Source of the DNA: Alicyclobacillus fastidiosus
Lineage (GTDB): Bacteria; Bacillota; Bacilli; Alicyclobacillales; Alicyclobacillaceae
DNA: 64,000 bases
Direction: 5' to 3'
Assembly: GCF_026651875.1 (NCBI RefSeq)
Contig: NZ_CP104067.1
Span: 4,206,501-4,270,500, forward strand
A program made the translations under genes and the position numbers. The first letter of the stretch is position 1, and the number at the start of each line of letters is the position of its first letter. The notes under the pieces were generated by a model. That model did no database searches, was not told where the DNA came from, and saw nothing but the letters and a program-made list of their open reading frames with translations. Positions 1 to 9,338 of the stretch are shown here, piece after piece.

Positions 1-247
1 CGTTATTCACCTGCAATAAAAGGTCGAATTAAACAACGACAAGAAGGCCAATCACCTCAGACACAAGCAATTGCTTGGAAGGCTCAAGATAGATTGCACC
101 GTAAATATTTTCGTTTGATTTCTAGAGGCAAAAATCACTCCGTTGCTGTAACAGCAGTGGCATGAGAATTATTAGGATTTATCTGGGCAATTGGGTGCCA
201 TGGCGGAACAAATGCGGGATAAAGAAAACACAAATTCCGTAGAATAA
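1..247 (+). pseudogene. IS110-family transposase, C-terminal remnant
   Basis: The first bases encode a stretch that aligns closely with the C-terminus of the IS110 transposases elsewhere in this window (KGRIKQRQEGQSP, then AQDRLHRKY, then LLGFIWAI). An in-frame TGA at 163-165 replaces an arginine codon of the intact copies, and a one-base shift near 213 is needed to reach the natural end, where AEQMRDKENTNSVE precedes TAA at 245-247. The 5' part lies outside the window. It is a fourth, older and more divergent IS110 relative and cannot be functional as read. Confidence 0.8.
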
Positions 248-397
248 GTGTACCGTGATCGAATTCTTATTTAAGCAATCGTTTTGCAGAATTATAAACC
301 CGTGTAGGGCAAGGGATTTCAGAACACAAAAAAGGACTTCACCCCAACTTCGAGAAGATTTCAAGCGACGAAACCAAAAACTTTCGAGGAGGGAAGT

Positions 398-461
398 CAG
401 TTGTATCTTCTCCAAAAGTCCCTATTCTCCCTTGAAGAATGGCTAGAAATCGAACCTTGTG
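398..461 (+). pseudogene. 5' fragment of IS4-type transposase gene split by IS110
   Basis: A GAGGAGGG ribosome-site-like stretch precedes a TTG at about 398. The frame after it reads YLLQKSLFSLEEWLEIEPCE up to the IS110 left end. The frame resumes on the far side of the IS110 (from about 1959) as RLECFSSAPNSAWYAAKLK and continues into the transposase body. The junction makes sense as one N-terminal region cut by IS110 insertion. The continuity is my inference; a copy of this IS without the insertion would settle it. Confidence 0.5.
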
Positions 462-557
462 AGTCATAATGAACGACACCGGCCCCATTTCGTAGGTCTT
501 GGATTACACTGAATCTTGAGAAACCAGTGCAGAGCCACATACGAAAGGAGCCTTACT

Positions 558-1684
558 ATGAAGACTATCACAAAGTTTGTAGGTTTGGATGTATCTAAGG
601 AAAATATCGCAGTTGCGGTAGCAGACGAAGGCCGTGGAGAACCGAGATATATCGGAATGTTCCCTCATACGGTGGAAGCTGTAAGGAGTCTAGTACATAG
701 ACTGTCTGCAGATGGTGTAGAACTGGAGTTTTGCTACGAAGCTGGGCCGACAGGCTATGGACTGTATCGACTACTGCGCGCAATGGACATGCCGTGTACC
801 GTTGTCGCACCATCCCTCATTCCAGTTCGCCAAGGAGACCGAGTGAAGACAGACAAGCGAGATGCGTTGAGATTGGCACAGTTGTTCCGTGCTGGTGAAT
901 TGGTTGCAGTCTTTGTCCCGAATGAGAAAAACGAGTCATTACGGGATTTAGTGCGGGCACGGGAAGATGCGGTGGAAGACCGTACACGGGCAAGGCATCG
1001 GCTATCCAAGTTCCTACTCAGACACAATCGGCGTCCTGAAACTAAGCTTAGTGCTTGGGGGCTATGTATCGTCGGTGGCTGGACGGCCTCAAATGGACGG
1101 ATCGTCGAGAAGAAGTGGTGTACCAGGAGTATTTGCATCATTTAGACGAAATTGAGGGACGTCTCAAACGTCTTGAGGCAGCTATACATTTGGAAGCAAC
1201 GGAAAGCGAGAGAGCTCCAGTGATTCAGGCTTTGCAAACACTGAAGGGTGTTGCAGAGGTCATCGCAACCTCTTTGGTCGCTGAGGTTGGGGAGTTTCGT
1301 CGTTTCCGGAATCCAAAGCAGTTAATGGCATATGCCGGACTGGTACCATCCGAGTATTCGAGCGGGGTATCTCGAAAGCAGGGTAGAATCACGAAGTCTG
1401 GGAATGCCCATCTCAGACGAGTTCTCGGTGAAGCTGCATGGTGTTACCGATACAAACCGGCCATTAAAGGAAAGATTCGAAAACGGCAAGAAGGGCAGAG
1501 TCCCAAGGTACAGGACATTGCTTGGCGAGCACAGGACAGGCTTCATCGAAAGTATGTGAAGATGATATTACGAGGTAAGCATCACAATGTAGCCGTCACT
1601 TCAGTGGCAAGAGAATTGCTGGGATTTATATGGGCCATTGCTTGTGAGGTAGAGCGGCAGATGGAGACATCGACTGCAGTATAA
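558..1684 (+). pseudogene. IS110-family transposase, frameshifted
   Basis: It starts at ATG 558 after AAAGGAG. The N-terminal DEDD (RuvC-like) domain is visible: GLDVSKE, then CYEAGPTGYGLYR, then KTDKRDALRLA. The C-terminal domain has YAGLVPSEYSSG, including the serine expected in this family. Relative to the intact copy at 36,116-37,243, one base is missing near 1060 (the intact AWGAMHRRW becomes AWGLCIVGG). The protein is therefore split into two overlapping frames of about 195 and 209 codons. Apart from this it is almost identical to the intact copy, so the inactivation is recent, or it is a sequencing error. Confidence 0.9.
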
Positions 1685-1951
1685 GTTTTGGAAAAGAACT
1701 GTAGTAAAGAATAATTGTAATTAGGGTTGAAGGTCGGGACTGAAGGCACAGGAATCCGGTACGGGGAAACCTCGTCCCCCGATTGTGCAAGGTCCAGAAC
1801 CTGACGCACGAAGCTAGTCCGAGGCAGCCCCATGACGGAGGTACGAAATGTGGTAACCAACCCACGGATATCAGTGTGCCAACCGTCGACGAACCTTGCC
1901 TTCGGTCCGGGCTTTCAACCCCATCACGACACGGGGCTTGACGGTGTCGTT
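1685..1951 (+). ncRNA. Candidate bridge/seekRNA region of IS110 copy 1
   Basis: About 267 noncoding bases between the transposase stop and the right end are conserved in all three copies although no protein is encoded. IS110 elements are known to transcribe a structured guide RNA from a noncoding flank, 3' of the gene in the IS1111 subgroup. The position fits that model. The RNA itself is an inference; its exact ends and target-binding loops cannot be read by eye. Confidence 0.4.
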
Positions 1952-1958
1952 CATATCA

Positions 1959-3095
1959 GCGTTTGGAATGCTTCTCTTCCGCGCCAAATTCAGCTTGGTA
2001 TGCCGCCAAGTTGAAGAACTCATCACCCCGAGGCGCAAAACCAATCGACCGTGAAGCCATTCTCAGAGCGTTACTAGCTGCACCGTTAGAAGGCATCTCG
2101 ACGTTCACTAGGCTTCATGAGCGGCTAGAGCGAGATATCCGCTTCCGGTACCAATGCGGATTTCGTCTGGACAAGCCAGGTCCATCCGTTTCAACACTTA
2201 GCCGGGTCTTCCAGGCTATTGTAGACAAACATCTCGCTGAGGCTCTCTTCATTGACCTGGTCAGTCAATGCAAAGACGCTGGCATCATCGACGGAACACA
2301 CCTTGCTATCGACAGCACGGCGATTGGTGCCTACGAGAGAAGGCAACCCAAGTCAAGAAGTCAGGAAACTGGGAATGCCAATTAGGGCGCGAAATACGAC
2401 TCGTTTGGTAACAACCTCTCTTGGTTCGGGTACAAGGTGCATCTCGCAGTCGATACCGCAAGCGAACTGCCCGTCGCCTTGGAAGTCACACCAGCTCATG
2501 TGTATGACGGGGAGACGGCTATCCCATTGATGCAAGTGGTCCACGAGTATGATTGGCGGTTCAAGTTCGTCATGATAGATGCTGGGTATGACCAGATGAA
2601 GAACTATGAAGCGGCTCGAGGACATGGTGCGCCGGCAATCATTGCGATGAATAAGAAAGGTGAAAAAGAACCCCCTGTAGGCGTGAGTTCTGACGGTACA
2701 CCTCGTTGTTCCATGGGCTTTGATATGGCATACTGGGGTACCGACGGTGAACGACTGAAATTTCGATGCCCACACGCTGCGGGCAAGGTTGATTGCCCGC
2801 TTGGCACTGCGGCTTGTTCAGATTCCAATCATGGAATGGTAGTGAAAAAGAACATTGGCGACGATGTTCGCCGCTATTCAAGCCCTCACCGAAATACACG
2901 GGGGTGGCGAATGCTATACAACGAACGAACAGCAGTGGAGCGATGTAACGCCCGCATGAAGAAAAACTTGACAGTAAACGATGTACACGTTCGAGGTGTA
3001 CAAAAGTGACGACCCATGTCTATCTGAATGCGATTGTCCTGCTTGCATCGGCACTAGCCATGATCAAACCGAACCGTTCAGCAAAAACGGCATAA
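1959..3095 (+). pseudogene. IS4-type (DDE_Tnp_1) transposase, broken
   Basis: One frame runs from the IS110 junction with an N-terminal InsH/DUF772-like region (PIDREAILRALLAAPLEG) and the first catalytic aspartate segment (LAIDSTAIGAYE). A TAG at 2383-2385 replaces what is probably a tryptophan. The same frame continues with WFGYKVHLAVDT, VMIDAGYD and NERTAVERCNARMK, the last matching the catalytic-glutamate region. Near 3006 a one-base deletion moves the end into another frame (THVYLNAIVLLASALAMIKPN, TAA at 3093-3095). It therefore carries an IS110 insertion, one nonsense mutation and one frameshift. Confidence 0.75.
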
Positions 3096-3277
3096 GTTCA
3101 GGCGACAATTAGGAATCTAAAGTGTGAATCAGACGACACCGCTATAACAAAAATTGTAATCCGCGCTCTTGGGTAGTCTTCATCCTTTTTTCGTTTCAAA
3201 CAAAATCTCATTCTGCAAAACCCTCATTTATTATGACGCACCCTATTCCCCGATTTTATTCGATCTGCAAAGTATAA

Positions 3278-4913
3278 GAGCGTGTCCGAAAAGCCCGCAA
3301 TTTTGAGTAAATAGCAAAACGCACCGATCCGCAAAACTGGTAAAATTGAAGGTATCCAGCCGTCAAATTTTCCAGTTCTGGAGGTGCGTTTTTCCATAGA
3401 TTTGCAGTTAGACCTGCTTCCATACGCCTATTATAACACGCTTGGCTTCGACCCCGAACTCGTTGATTACGTAGATCACATTGACGACTCATTCCTGGAC
3501 CTGCTCGTCGGACCCCTGTACGACAAGAGAGGACGCAGACCCGCATCTCCAATCGCCTATTTCCGGATGCACTATCTGTATTTCACTAGGCCGGAGATTA
3601 CCTCATTCCGTCAATTGTGCAAACAGTTGCGAGACCCAAAGAACCAGGCGTGGCGCAGCTTCATCGGTGTACCCAATCCAGCAAAGGTTCCGTCACACCA
3701 GAGCCTGAGTGACTTCCGTAACAAAGTAGGGCCGGACGTATTCGAACAAATTCGTGACGAGTTTATACGTCAATCCATTCACATGGAGGGATTCATCCAG
3801 GACACCCTCGCCGCTATTGACTCTCGTCCGATTTACGCCAATGTCAACGGATACAAGAAAAAACGCTGCGATTGTGAGGTTAAGTCAGTTTGCACATGTG
3901 AAAAAACGTTTTCTGACCCGGACGCCACCTATGGGGCACAGCGCAGCAAGGTGAACCAGAACCGTTTCTTCGTTGGTTACCGGAAGCACTCGATTGCAGT
4001 AAGAACATCTCAAGGACCTGTGGCCTTGTTGTCTATCCTTAAGCCTGCGAATGTGGGCGACATTCGAGTGATGCTTCCACTGATAGAGAAACTCCGGCAG
4101 ATTAACGAAATGCGCACTCAGTATCTCGTTGCCGACATGGGTTACATAGATGCGGATGACCAGAAGGAGGCATACCACAAACACAGTATGGCTGTGGTTA
4201 CAGGGTTTCGCAGTGGTATGGTGATGCCAGAGGAATGTAATGAACATGGGCAACCTGAGTGCGAACAAGGCGAACGACTGATTTGGGATGGCTTTGACTG
4301 GAAAACGGCCACTTCCTGGTTTCGTGGGGACTCAGAGAAATGCCAGTCATGCCCGCTATCCGGGGTATGCAGCAGGCAATTCGAATTTTCCTTTGACGAC
4401 AAACCGATTGCATACGGCCCGGTGCCACAAGGCACCATGCTGCATGCCCAGATGCTTGATTTCAGAAGGCAGATTGAGCTGTCCTTTGCGCAAGAGTCCA
4501 ATGAGTTGACAACAGTTATGAAACACAAGAAGGTGCCTGTACGAACAAACAAACGAGTACAGTCCTTCTTCACCATGCAGGATATATTCCAGCTCATGCA
4601 GGCGAGGATAGGTCACATTCGAGAGACCATGCTGCCTGATGACCACATAGAGCGAATTACACAAATGTATACAGTCCAGGCCGAGCAATTGAAACTCGAT
4701 ATCGCTGCATAGGCAAGCAGAACCTGGAAAATAAACAAAAGCCAATGTTACTGACAAGGGGTTCGTGCGCCCATTTTCAAGGGTGAGCAGGCAATGTGTT
4801 CCCATACGGAGGCATTCACCAAATTACCAAGTAAACTTATCCCATATCAGGAAGCCTGTATTCATGTATTTGGCTAGACATTTACTCGAATCGGATGCTT
4901 TTCGGACAACCTC
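3278..4913 (+). mobile_element. IS1182-family insertion sequence, copy 1
   Basis: The 1636-bp element is repeated almost base for base at 27,251-28,886. Terminal inverted repeats are GAGCGTGTCCGAAAAGC on the left and the complement of GAGGTTGTCCGAAAAGC on the right. It is flanked by a direct TATAA (3273-3277 and 4914-4918), a plausible 5-bp target duplication. The clean flanks mark this copy as a simple insertion. Confidence 0.9.
3384..4712 (+). CDS. IS1182-family transposase
   Basis: A 442-aa DDE transposase. The N-terminal DUF772-like part (SPIAYFRMHYLYFTRPEITS) is followed by the RNase-H-like fold with IDSRPIYANVNGYKKK around the first aspartate and LVADMGYIDADD around the second. A Cys cluster (CQSCPLSGVCSRQ) is typical of IS1182 proteins. 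Only one residue differs from copy 2 (aspartate against tyrosine at position 6). The GTG start sits on the ribosome site (GGAGGTG), so translation may begin slightly downstream, for example at TTG 3402. It appears complete. Confidence 0.9.
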   Translation: MRFSIDLQLDLLPYAYYNTLGFDPELVDYVDHIDDSFLDLLVGPLYDKRGRRPASPIAYFRMHYLYFTRPEITSFRQLCKQLRDPKNQAWRSFIGVPNPAKVPSHQSLSDFRNKVGPDVFEQIRDEFIRQSIHMEGFIQDTLAAIDSRPIYANVNGYKKKRCDCEVKSVCTCEKTFSDPDATYGAQRSKVNQNRFFVGYRKHSIAVRTSQGPVALLSILKPANVGDIRVMLPLIEKLRQINEMRTQYLVADMGYIDADDQKEAYHKHSMAVVTGFRSGMVMPEECNEHGQPECEQGERLIWDGFDWKTATSWFRGDSEKCQSCPLSGVCSRQFEFSFDDKPIAYGPVPQGTMLHAQMLDFRRQIELSFAQESNELTTVMKHKKVPVRTNKRVQSFFTMQDIFQLMQARIGHIRETMLPDDHIERITQMYTVQAEQLKLDIAA

Positions 4914-5324
4914 TATAAGGGAATAGACGGAAAAATGTTGTTAGGTTCTTTGTCGTGCGCTCCTTGACAACTACATAATTGCCGCAGCTGGTTGGAGGAG
5001 GATCCAACGCATTCAGGCTGTGGCTGGCTACCTGTACCCGACCTGCCTGTGGGACAATGGGGTCAGCAAGTTTTTCTCGGGACATTTATCTTTTTATTGG
5101 ATAGTTTAACTCACGTCTAACGCACTAGCGCGGATTAATACGGTGGAATTCGTAAGAAAGTGGGTACAATGTTAGAGTTGGTTATAGCACCATCTATGAG
5201 CCGTGTAATATGGTATATCTCGTCAGGGTTAGGTGCATCCCTTCTCACCGCTTCTTCAAATTATTGAAATCGGATTTCAGGATGACACCTGGCGGAGATT
5301 GAGGGTCTTACACTAGGAGGTAAC
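4914..5324. other. Intergenic stretch, nothing recognised
   Basis: About 410 bases between the IS1182 right end and the MpsC-like gene. I see no convincing reading frame. Only the last 15 bases have a clear function, an AGGAGG ribosome site for the gene at 5325. Confidence 0.5.
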
Positions 5325-5699
5325 ATGAGCACATCAAAGAAAGCACACGCTTTTAGCAATTTGGTTCGAGAGGTACGTAAAAAATATATAGGAAAGGGGC
5401 CCGAGCAAATCACGACTAGGTTTTTTGGATCATGGGCTGTGTGTGAGCTAAAAGGGAACTTAACGAGTGTCGAGAAGTTTGCAATTCGTTCGGATGAAGG
5501 AAAACGTTTGGTACGTGACCTTCGTACAACGTTTATTAAAGAAATTTATCACGACCCCGGGCTGAGATTGGCTGTGGAAGAAATGGTAGGCGCTAAGCTC
5601 GTTACGCTCTTTTGTGACTTCGATTTAGAGCTAGACACTGCAATGACGGTGTATGTATTTGATAGTCCATTAGGACTAGACGATAGCAACTCGTTCTGA
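5325..5699 (+). CDS. MpsC/DUF2294-family protein
   Basis: A 124-aa protein with a perfect AGGAGG 5 bases before ATG. The pattern (KKYIGKGPEQITTRFFGSWAVCELKGNLTSVEK, given here by region, followed by LRTTFIKEIY) matches the DUF2294 family, named MpsC after a Staphylococcus cation-translocating system. No membrane segment is visible. The membrane partners MpsA/MpsB are not nearby, so a transport role is unproven. Members also occur as orphan genes in Bacillus-type genomes. It is followed by a strong terminator-like hairpin. Confidence 0.75.
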   Translation: MSTSKKAHAFSNLVREVRKKYIGKGPEQITTRFFGSWAVCELKGNLTSVEKFAIRSDEGKRLVRDLRTTFIKEIYHDPGLRLAVEEMVGAKLVTLFCDFDLELDTAMTVYVFDSPLGLDDSNSF

Positions 5700-5766
5700 T
5701 AGTCTTATTAACGTCAATGAACAAGCTGCGGATTGGTATGGAAGTACATGACGTGCTTTGAGCTAC

Positions 5767-5815
5767 TCCACTAAAATCAGTTTCCACCCGGATTGCGGAA
5801 ACTGATTTTAGTGGA
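5767..5815 (+). terminator. Very long perfect hairpin, terminator
   Basis: A perfect 19-bp stem (5767-5785 with 5797-5815) around an 11-base loop, followed by ATTTTTTCG. It ends the MpsC-like transcript. The stem is longer than most intrinsic terminators and the A/T-rich flanks could allow it to work in both directions. Confidence 0.8.
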
Positions 5816-5874
5816 ATTTTTTCGTTTTCAGGGTGCACACAACGGTTGTTTTATGGTTGAGAGGGTGGAAAAGT

Positions 5875-6504
5875 ATGACCGTGGGAAGTTTGACTTGGTT
5901 AATTTTGCACGGGATTGGCACCTGCGCGTACGCAGCAAGCGGTGCATTCGTTGCACTTCAAGCTCGCTATCGCCTTACTGGTGTATTCATCCTTGGGCTG
6001 ACGACCTCGTTTGGTGGTGGAGTCATTAGAAACACCATTATTGGTGTACCCGTTATTAAACTTTGGGACAAGGACACGCTGCTCCTGGTAGTAGGAACAT
6101 TGACTGTTCTGTATTTATGGTCTTCCAGATGGATCCACCAATGGAAAAGGTGGGGTTTATTCTTTGATTCTATTGGTCTAGCGTCGTTTTCACTTCAAGG
6201 TGCTTTATATGCTGGGCAATACACAGGAAACGTAGGGATGACTGTAATGGCTGCTCTGTTCACAGGCATCGGTGGTGGTGTCATCAGAGACCTCTTAGCT
6301 GGTCGGAAGCCCATCGCACTTTTGGAAGAGGTCCATGCTATTTTAACTGTTGTCGTGGGCCTAGCAATGTGGGTGGGGAGGGACCTAAAAAACCATAATG
6401 TTCTGTTATTAGGACTCTTCACATTTGTAGTCGTTGTTCGGATGTATGTAATCGGACGTAAAAGCCAAACGCTTGGTGAAAGGTACAATAAGTCGAGCCA
6501 ATAA
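5875..6504 (+). CDS. TRIC/UPF0126-type membrane protein
   Basis: A 209-aa polytopic membrane protein built from two UPF0126 halves. Each half has a glycine-rich GGGVIR motif (TSFGGGVIRNTIIG near residue 45 and TGIGGGVIRDLLAG near residue 130) after a small-residue helix (GTCAYAASGAF; LASFSLQGAL). Bacterial relatives are trimeric cation-channel folds and some transport glycine. ATG 5875 is preferred over 5833 because GAGGGTGG lies before it. About seven membrane helices are expected. Substrate unknown. Confidence 0.8.
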   Translation: MTVGSLTWLILHGIGTCAYAASGAFVALQARYRLTGVFILGLTTSFGGGVIRNTIIGVPVIKLWDKDTLLLVVGTLTVLYLWSSRWIHQWKRWGLFFDSIGLASFSLQGALYAGQYTGNVGMTVMAALFTGIGGGVIRDLLAGRKPIALLEEVHAILTVVVGLAMWVGRDLKNHNVLLLGLFTFVVVVRMYVIGRKSQTLGERYNKSSQ

Positions 6505-6619
6505 ATGCTTACTATGTGGCCTTCTGGCGCTAATAATCATCGGCCACGCCTATACACCTTCCTCTTTATATGGCGCGGCGATTTCAGACCAACACATATG
6601 TATAATAAAATTGTCTATT

Positions 6620-7004
6620 CTAACTGAATGATCCAATTGGACAGACTGCGTATGAGGTCGTTTTGACCGTGGCAGTGATGGCAAGCAGACAGGTATCAGA
6701 TGGGTCCGCCGCCCCTTCTTCTTCCCAAGTTCCCTTTACAGAGATCTTTGCTAATGGAAGCGGGTGGCACAGCGGGATAACCTCCGATGTTCGCTTGGCA
6801 GCCATGATGCCGGCAAGCTCGGACACTGCGAGCACATCCCCCTTTTTTTACGGCATGCTGTTGAATCAATTCGCGCGTAGTTTTGCGCATGCGAACGTAC
6901 GCACGGGCAGTGGCTTCACGTGCTGTGTCCTGCTTTTCTGACACGTCTACCATGTGTGGAGCACCGGATTCATCAAAATGCGTGAATTGAGAATTTGGGG
7001 TCAT
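6620..7004 (-). pseudogene. moaC: MoaC (cyclic pyranopterin monophosphate synthase), broken
   Basis: Starts at ATG 7004 after AAAGGAG. It reads FTHFDESGAPHMVDVSEKQ and [23 protein letters not shown], then an extra G in a run of five Gs (about 6845) shifts the frame. The other frame continues [19 protein letters not shown] and [12 protein letters not shown], the conserved MoaC core. The gene stops after ITATVKTT, so the C-terminal third including the catalytic MEALTA region is lost. MoaC makes cyclic pyranopterin monophosphate in molybdopterin synthesis. The homopolymer shift could be a base-calling error, but the 3' truncation could not. Confidence 0.85.
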
Positions 7005-7046
7005 AGATGTTGCTCCTTTCATCACCAATCGTAGGGGGAAAGAATT

Positions 7047-7718
7047 ATGTACACCGTTCGCTTTTTTGCGGGACTTGCTGAACGAACAGGGACGAAGCAC
7101 GTATCTCTGGACCTTCCAGAACCCACAACCGTGGGCTCCGTGCGGCAAGCTTTTCAAACGATGTTTCCGGATGCACAAAGCGAGATCACTACAGCGCTCG
7201 CAGCCGTAAATCAGGCATATGCCGACGATAATCAATCGGTCCAAACCACGGACGAAATCGCCTGGATACCCCCCGTGGGCGGTGGAGCGGTGGACGCTGT
7301 TCATTCCATACGCCTGACGGATACGGAACTCTCCGTAGAAGAAGCCTACAAGACGCTTGAAAATCCTGTGTACGGCGGCACCGTGTTGTTTATCGGCACC
7401 GTGCGAGAGTGGACAGGCACCAAGCAGACGTCTCATCTTTCTTACGAAACCTACGTCGAAATGGCCAAAGAGCAGATGCGGCGAATTGCCGAAGCCGTCG
7501 AAGCCGAGTACCCGGGTGTATCGACGCTGCAGTGGCACAGAACGGGCGCCCTCTACCCAACCGACATCGCCGTGATCTGTGCAGCGGCGTCTCCGCATCG
7601 GGGCGTTGCCTTTACCGCAGCCCGGACGCTTATTGAACGGTTGAAAAAAGAAGTGCCCATATGGAAAAAGGAATTTTATGCGGACGGCAATGTCACCTGG
7701 CAAGCGAATCCGGAGTGA
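7047..7718 (+). CDS. moaDE: Fused MoaD-MoaE molybdopterin synthase
   Basis: A 223-aa protein. Residues 1-81 are a ubiquitin-like MoaD (MYTVRFFAGLAERTG ... IAWIPPVGGG). Residues about 85-223 are MoaE (VYGGTVLFIGTVREWTG, HRTGALYPTDIAV, LKKEVPIWKKEF with the conserved lysines). Together they are the small and large subunits that add sulfur to cyclic pyranopterin monophosphate. MoaD normally needs a free C-terminal Gly-Gly; here it is buried at the junction. Mycobacterial MoaX is a similar fusion that is cleaved after this glycine, so processing is likely. It is divergent from the decayed moaC. Confidence 0.88.
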   Translation: MYTVRFFAGLAERTGTKHVSLDLPEPTTVGSVRQAFQTMFPDAQSEITTALAAVNQAYADDNQSVQTTDEIAWIPPVGGGAVDAVHSIRLTDTELSVEEAYKTLENPVYGGTVLFIGTVREWTGTKQTSHLSYETYVEMAKEQMRRIAEAVEAEYPGVSTLQWHRTGALYPTDIAVICAAASPHRGVAFTAARTLIERLKKEVPIWKKEFYADGNVTWQANPE

Positions 7719-7770
7719 GGGGAAGCATCCCCTTACTCCCTTACCACGGTTGAAACCACTCTCCAATCAC

Positions 7771-8690
7771 CTAGCAAACCTTCCATGAACTGAATCCCTG
7801 TTCATCAATTTCCTCTTCCAACTCTCCGTCGGCTGACAGCCAGTCAAGATATCCGAGTGTTTCAGAGAAAATCAACTGGAGTTGATTCCAGTGTTGCGGA
7901 AAAAATGTCGTTGCAATCGAAAATGTCGTTTTCTCCGATGCAGAGAAGACCAGCTCTCTAAACTTTGCCTTACGCCTTTCTTGACCTAAAAGCCGTTTAT
8001 CTATCACCTCCTGCCACGTCGGTAAATTCCTCCCCATGGCCAGGGTACACCACTTGCAAGTCGAGATTCTTGAGTTCCCTCAAGTTTCGACGGTACTGCA
8101 GAAGGCTCTTGGTGCGAGCGGCCTTGTCACCGGAAGGTGCCGTCATAGCCGGTTCAATAAGGGCGTTACTACTGATTTTCGGCAGCAACTGGTCTCCACC
8201 GATGAGAATACTTGCACTTTTGTCGTATAACGCCAACACATGTTGTGCATGCCCGGGTACGTGTAGGACTTGAAACTGTGGCATACATGGAAGTGCCTTC
8301 CCGTAAACAAGCTCGACGTCAACCACAGCAGGCTCCGCAAGGGCGTGAAGCATAGCCATACCGGATAGCGTCTTGTCAACCAATTCTGACGGCATGCCTA
8401 TCGATTTGTATAAACGATCGTTAAAAGCCGCTCGGTACTGATCCCAGATACCCCCTGGGTCTAGCCACGTGTCGACAAGTGGTGGTGCGAGAATGGGTAC
8501 ACCGTACTTTGCAATCGTGGCCGCTAAACCAACGTGATCGACATGACCATGCGTAAGTACCAAGCCGTCCAATTCACTTGAGGAGAGGCCGAGTTCCTTC
8601 AAGCCGTCAAATAGAGCCGATTCGGTGTCGGGATGCTTGGGGCCGTAATCGACGAGTACTTTGACGTGCCATCCGTGAGGACAAATGTAC
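7771..8690 (-). pseudogene. Metallo-beta-lactamase-fold hydrolase, frameshifted
   Basis: The frame from about 8690 reads VLVDYGPKHPDTESALF, then the metal motif LVLTHGHVDHVGLAA (HxHxDH), LHVPGHAQHVLALYD, LIGGDQLLP and VYPGHGEEF, the standard zinc ligands of the glyoxalase-II-like branch. After VYPGHGEEFTD a one-base change near 8022 ends the frame. The natural C-terminus (EVIDKRLLGQERRKAKF ...) continues in another frame to 7771. The 5' end is cut off where a ligase fragment begins in opposite orientation, indicating a rearrangement near 8700. Confidence 0.8.
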
Positions 8691-8716
8691 GCGAAAGCTC
8701 TTGACGGACACCCGAC

Positions 8717-9300
8717 TTGGCATCCTACAAGTCATGTCAAGCCGACAACAAGGATGCAACGTTTGTCGTGTTCGATGTGCTGTATTCAGAGGGTAAGAGT
8801 CATGTAGCTAAAACGCTAATGGAGCGCAAAGAGAGACTGGCCGCAATTGTTAACCCCTCACCCGTTATTGCGCCAACCGTGTACGTTGACGGTCAGGGGA
8901 TACGCCTAAAAAAATATACAGAAGAGCAAGGCTGGGAGGGTATTGCCACACAAAAACTCTCGGTACTCTTTTTCACAGTCGAGCGATTGGATGAAGATAA
9001 AGAGTTTTAGGCTAGCCGATGTGGTGGTCCTCGGTTTCGAAGAGAGCCTCAATTCGGCCTCATTGTCGGATCCCCAGTATCACATAGACCGCTAGCAACT
9101 GTGGAACTCGGCTTTAAGCCAGAGGAGAAAATCGCGTTCCTCCAGGTTGTAAAGGAAATCCACACACAGAAGCAAGGCGATACACAATGGATTGAGCCGC
9201 GGATTGCATGTAAGGTGCAATACCTTGAGCGAACTGAGAAGGGTTCGTTGCGTATCACAAGTTTTAAGGGCTTTGGTGGGGTAGCAATAATATTGCGATT
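8717..9300 (+). pseudogene. ATP-dependent DNA ligase fragment
   Basis: The sequence parallels the intact ligase at 51,502-52,410: FVVFDVLY (motif IIIa), LMERKERLAAIV, VDGQGIRLK and WEGIATQKL (degenerate motif IV). After a stop at 9010 a further frame reads PEEKIAFLQVVKEIHTQ and KVQYLERTEKGSLRITSFKG, matching the C-terminal domain. The nucleotide-binding N-terminus with the KxDG lysine is missing, so it cannot be active. Confidence 0.75.
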
Positions 9301-9338
9301 GTCAACACGTTCTCGCAACCGTGCAGTTCCAAAGCAAA

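Larger units (their letters stand above)
462..1958 (+). mobile_element. IS110-family insertion sequence, copy 1
   Basis: Ends were placed by comparing three copies in the window. All begin with AGTCATAATGAACGACACC and finish with GGTGTCGTTCATATCA, so the ends carry an inverted repeat (TGAACGACACC). The layout is about 95 bp of leader, the transposase gene, and a long noncoding tail of about 270 bp. Short subterminal inverted repeats with the long noncoding stretch at the 3' side are the features described for the IS1111 subgroup of IS110 elements. No target duplication is seen, which is normal for the family. This copy interrupts an IS4-type transposase gene. Confidence 0.85.

Noticed and set aside
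3384..4712. Several minus-strand frames over the IS1182 transposases
   Set aside because: They are repeated identically in both IS copies only because the DNA is; no coding signals of their own.
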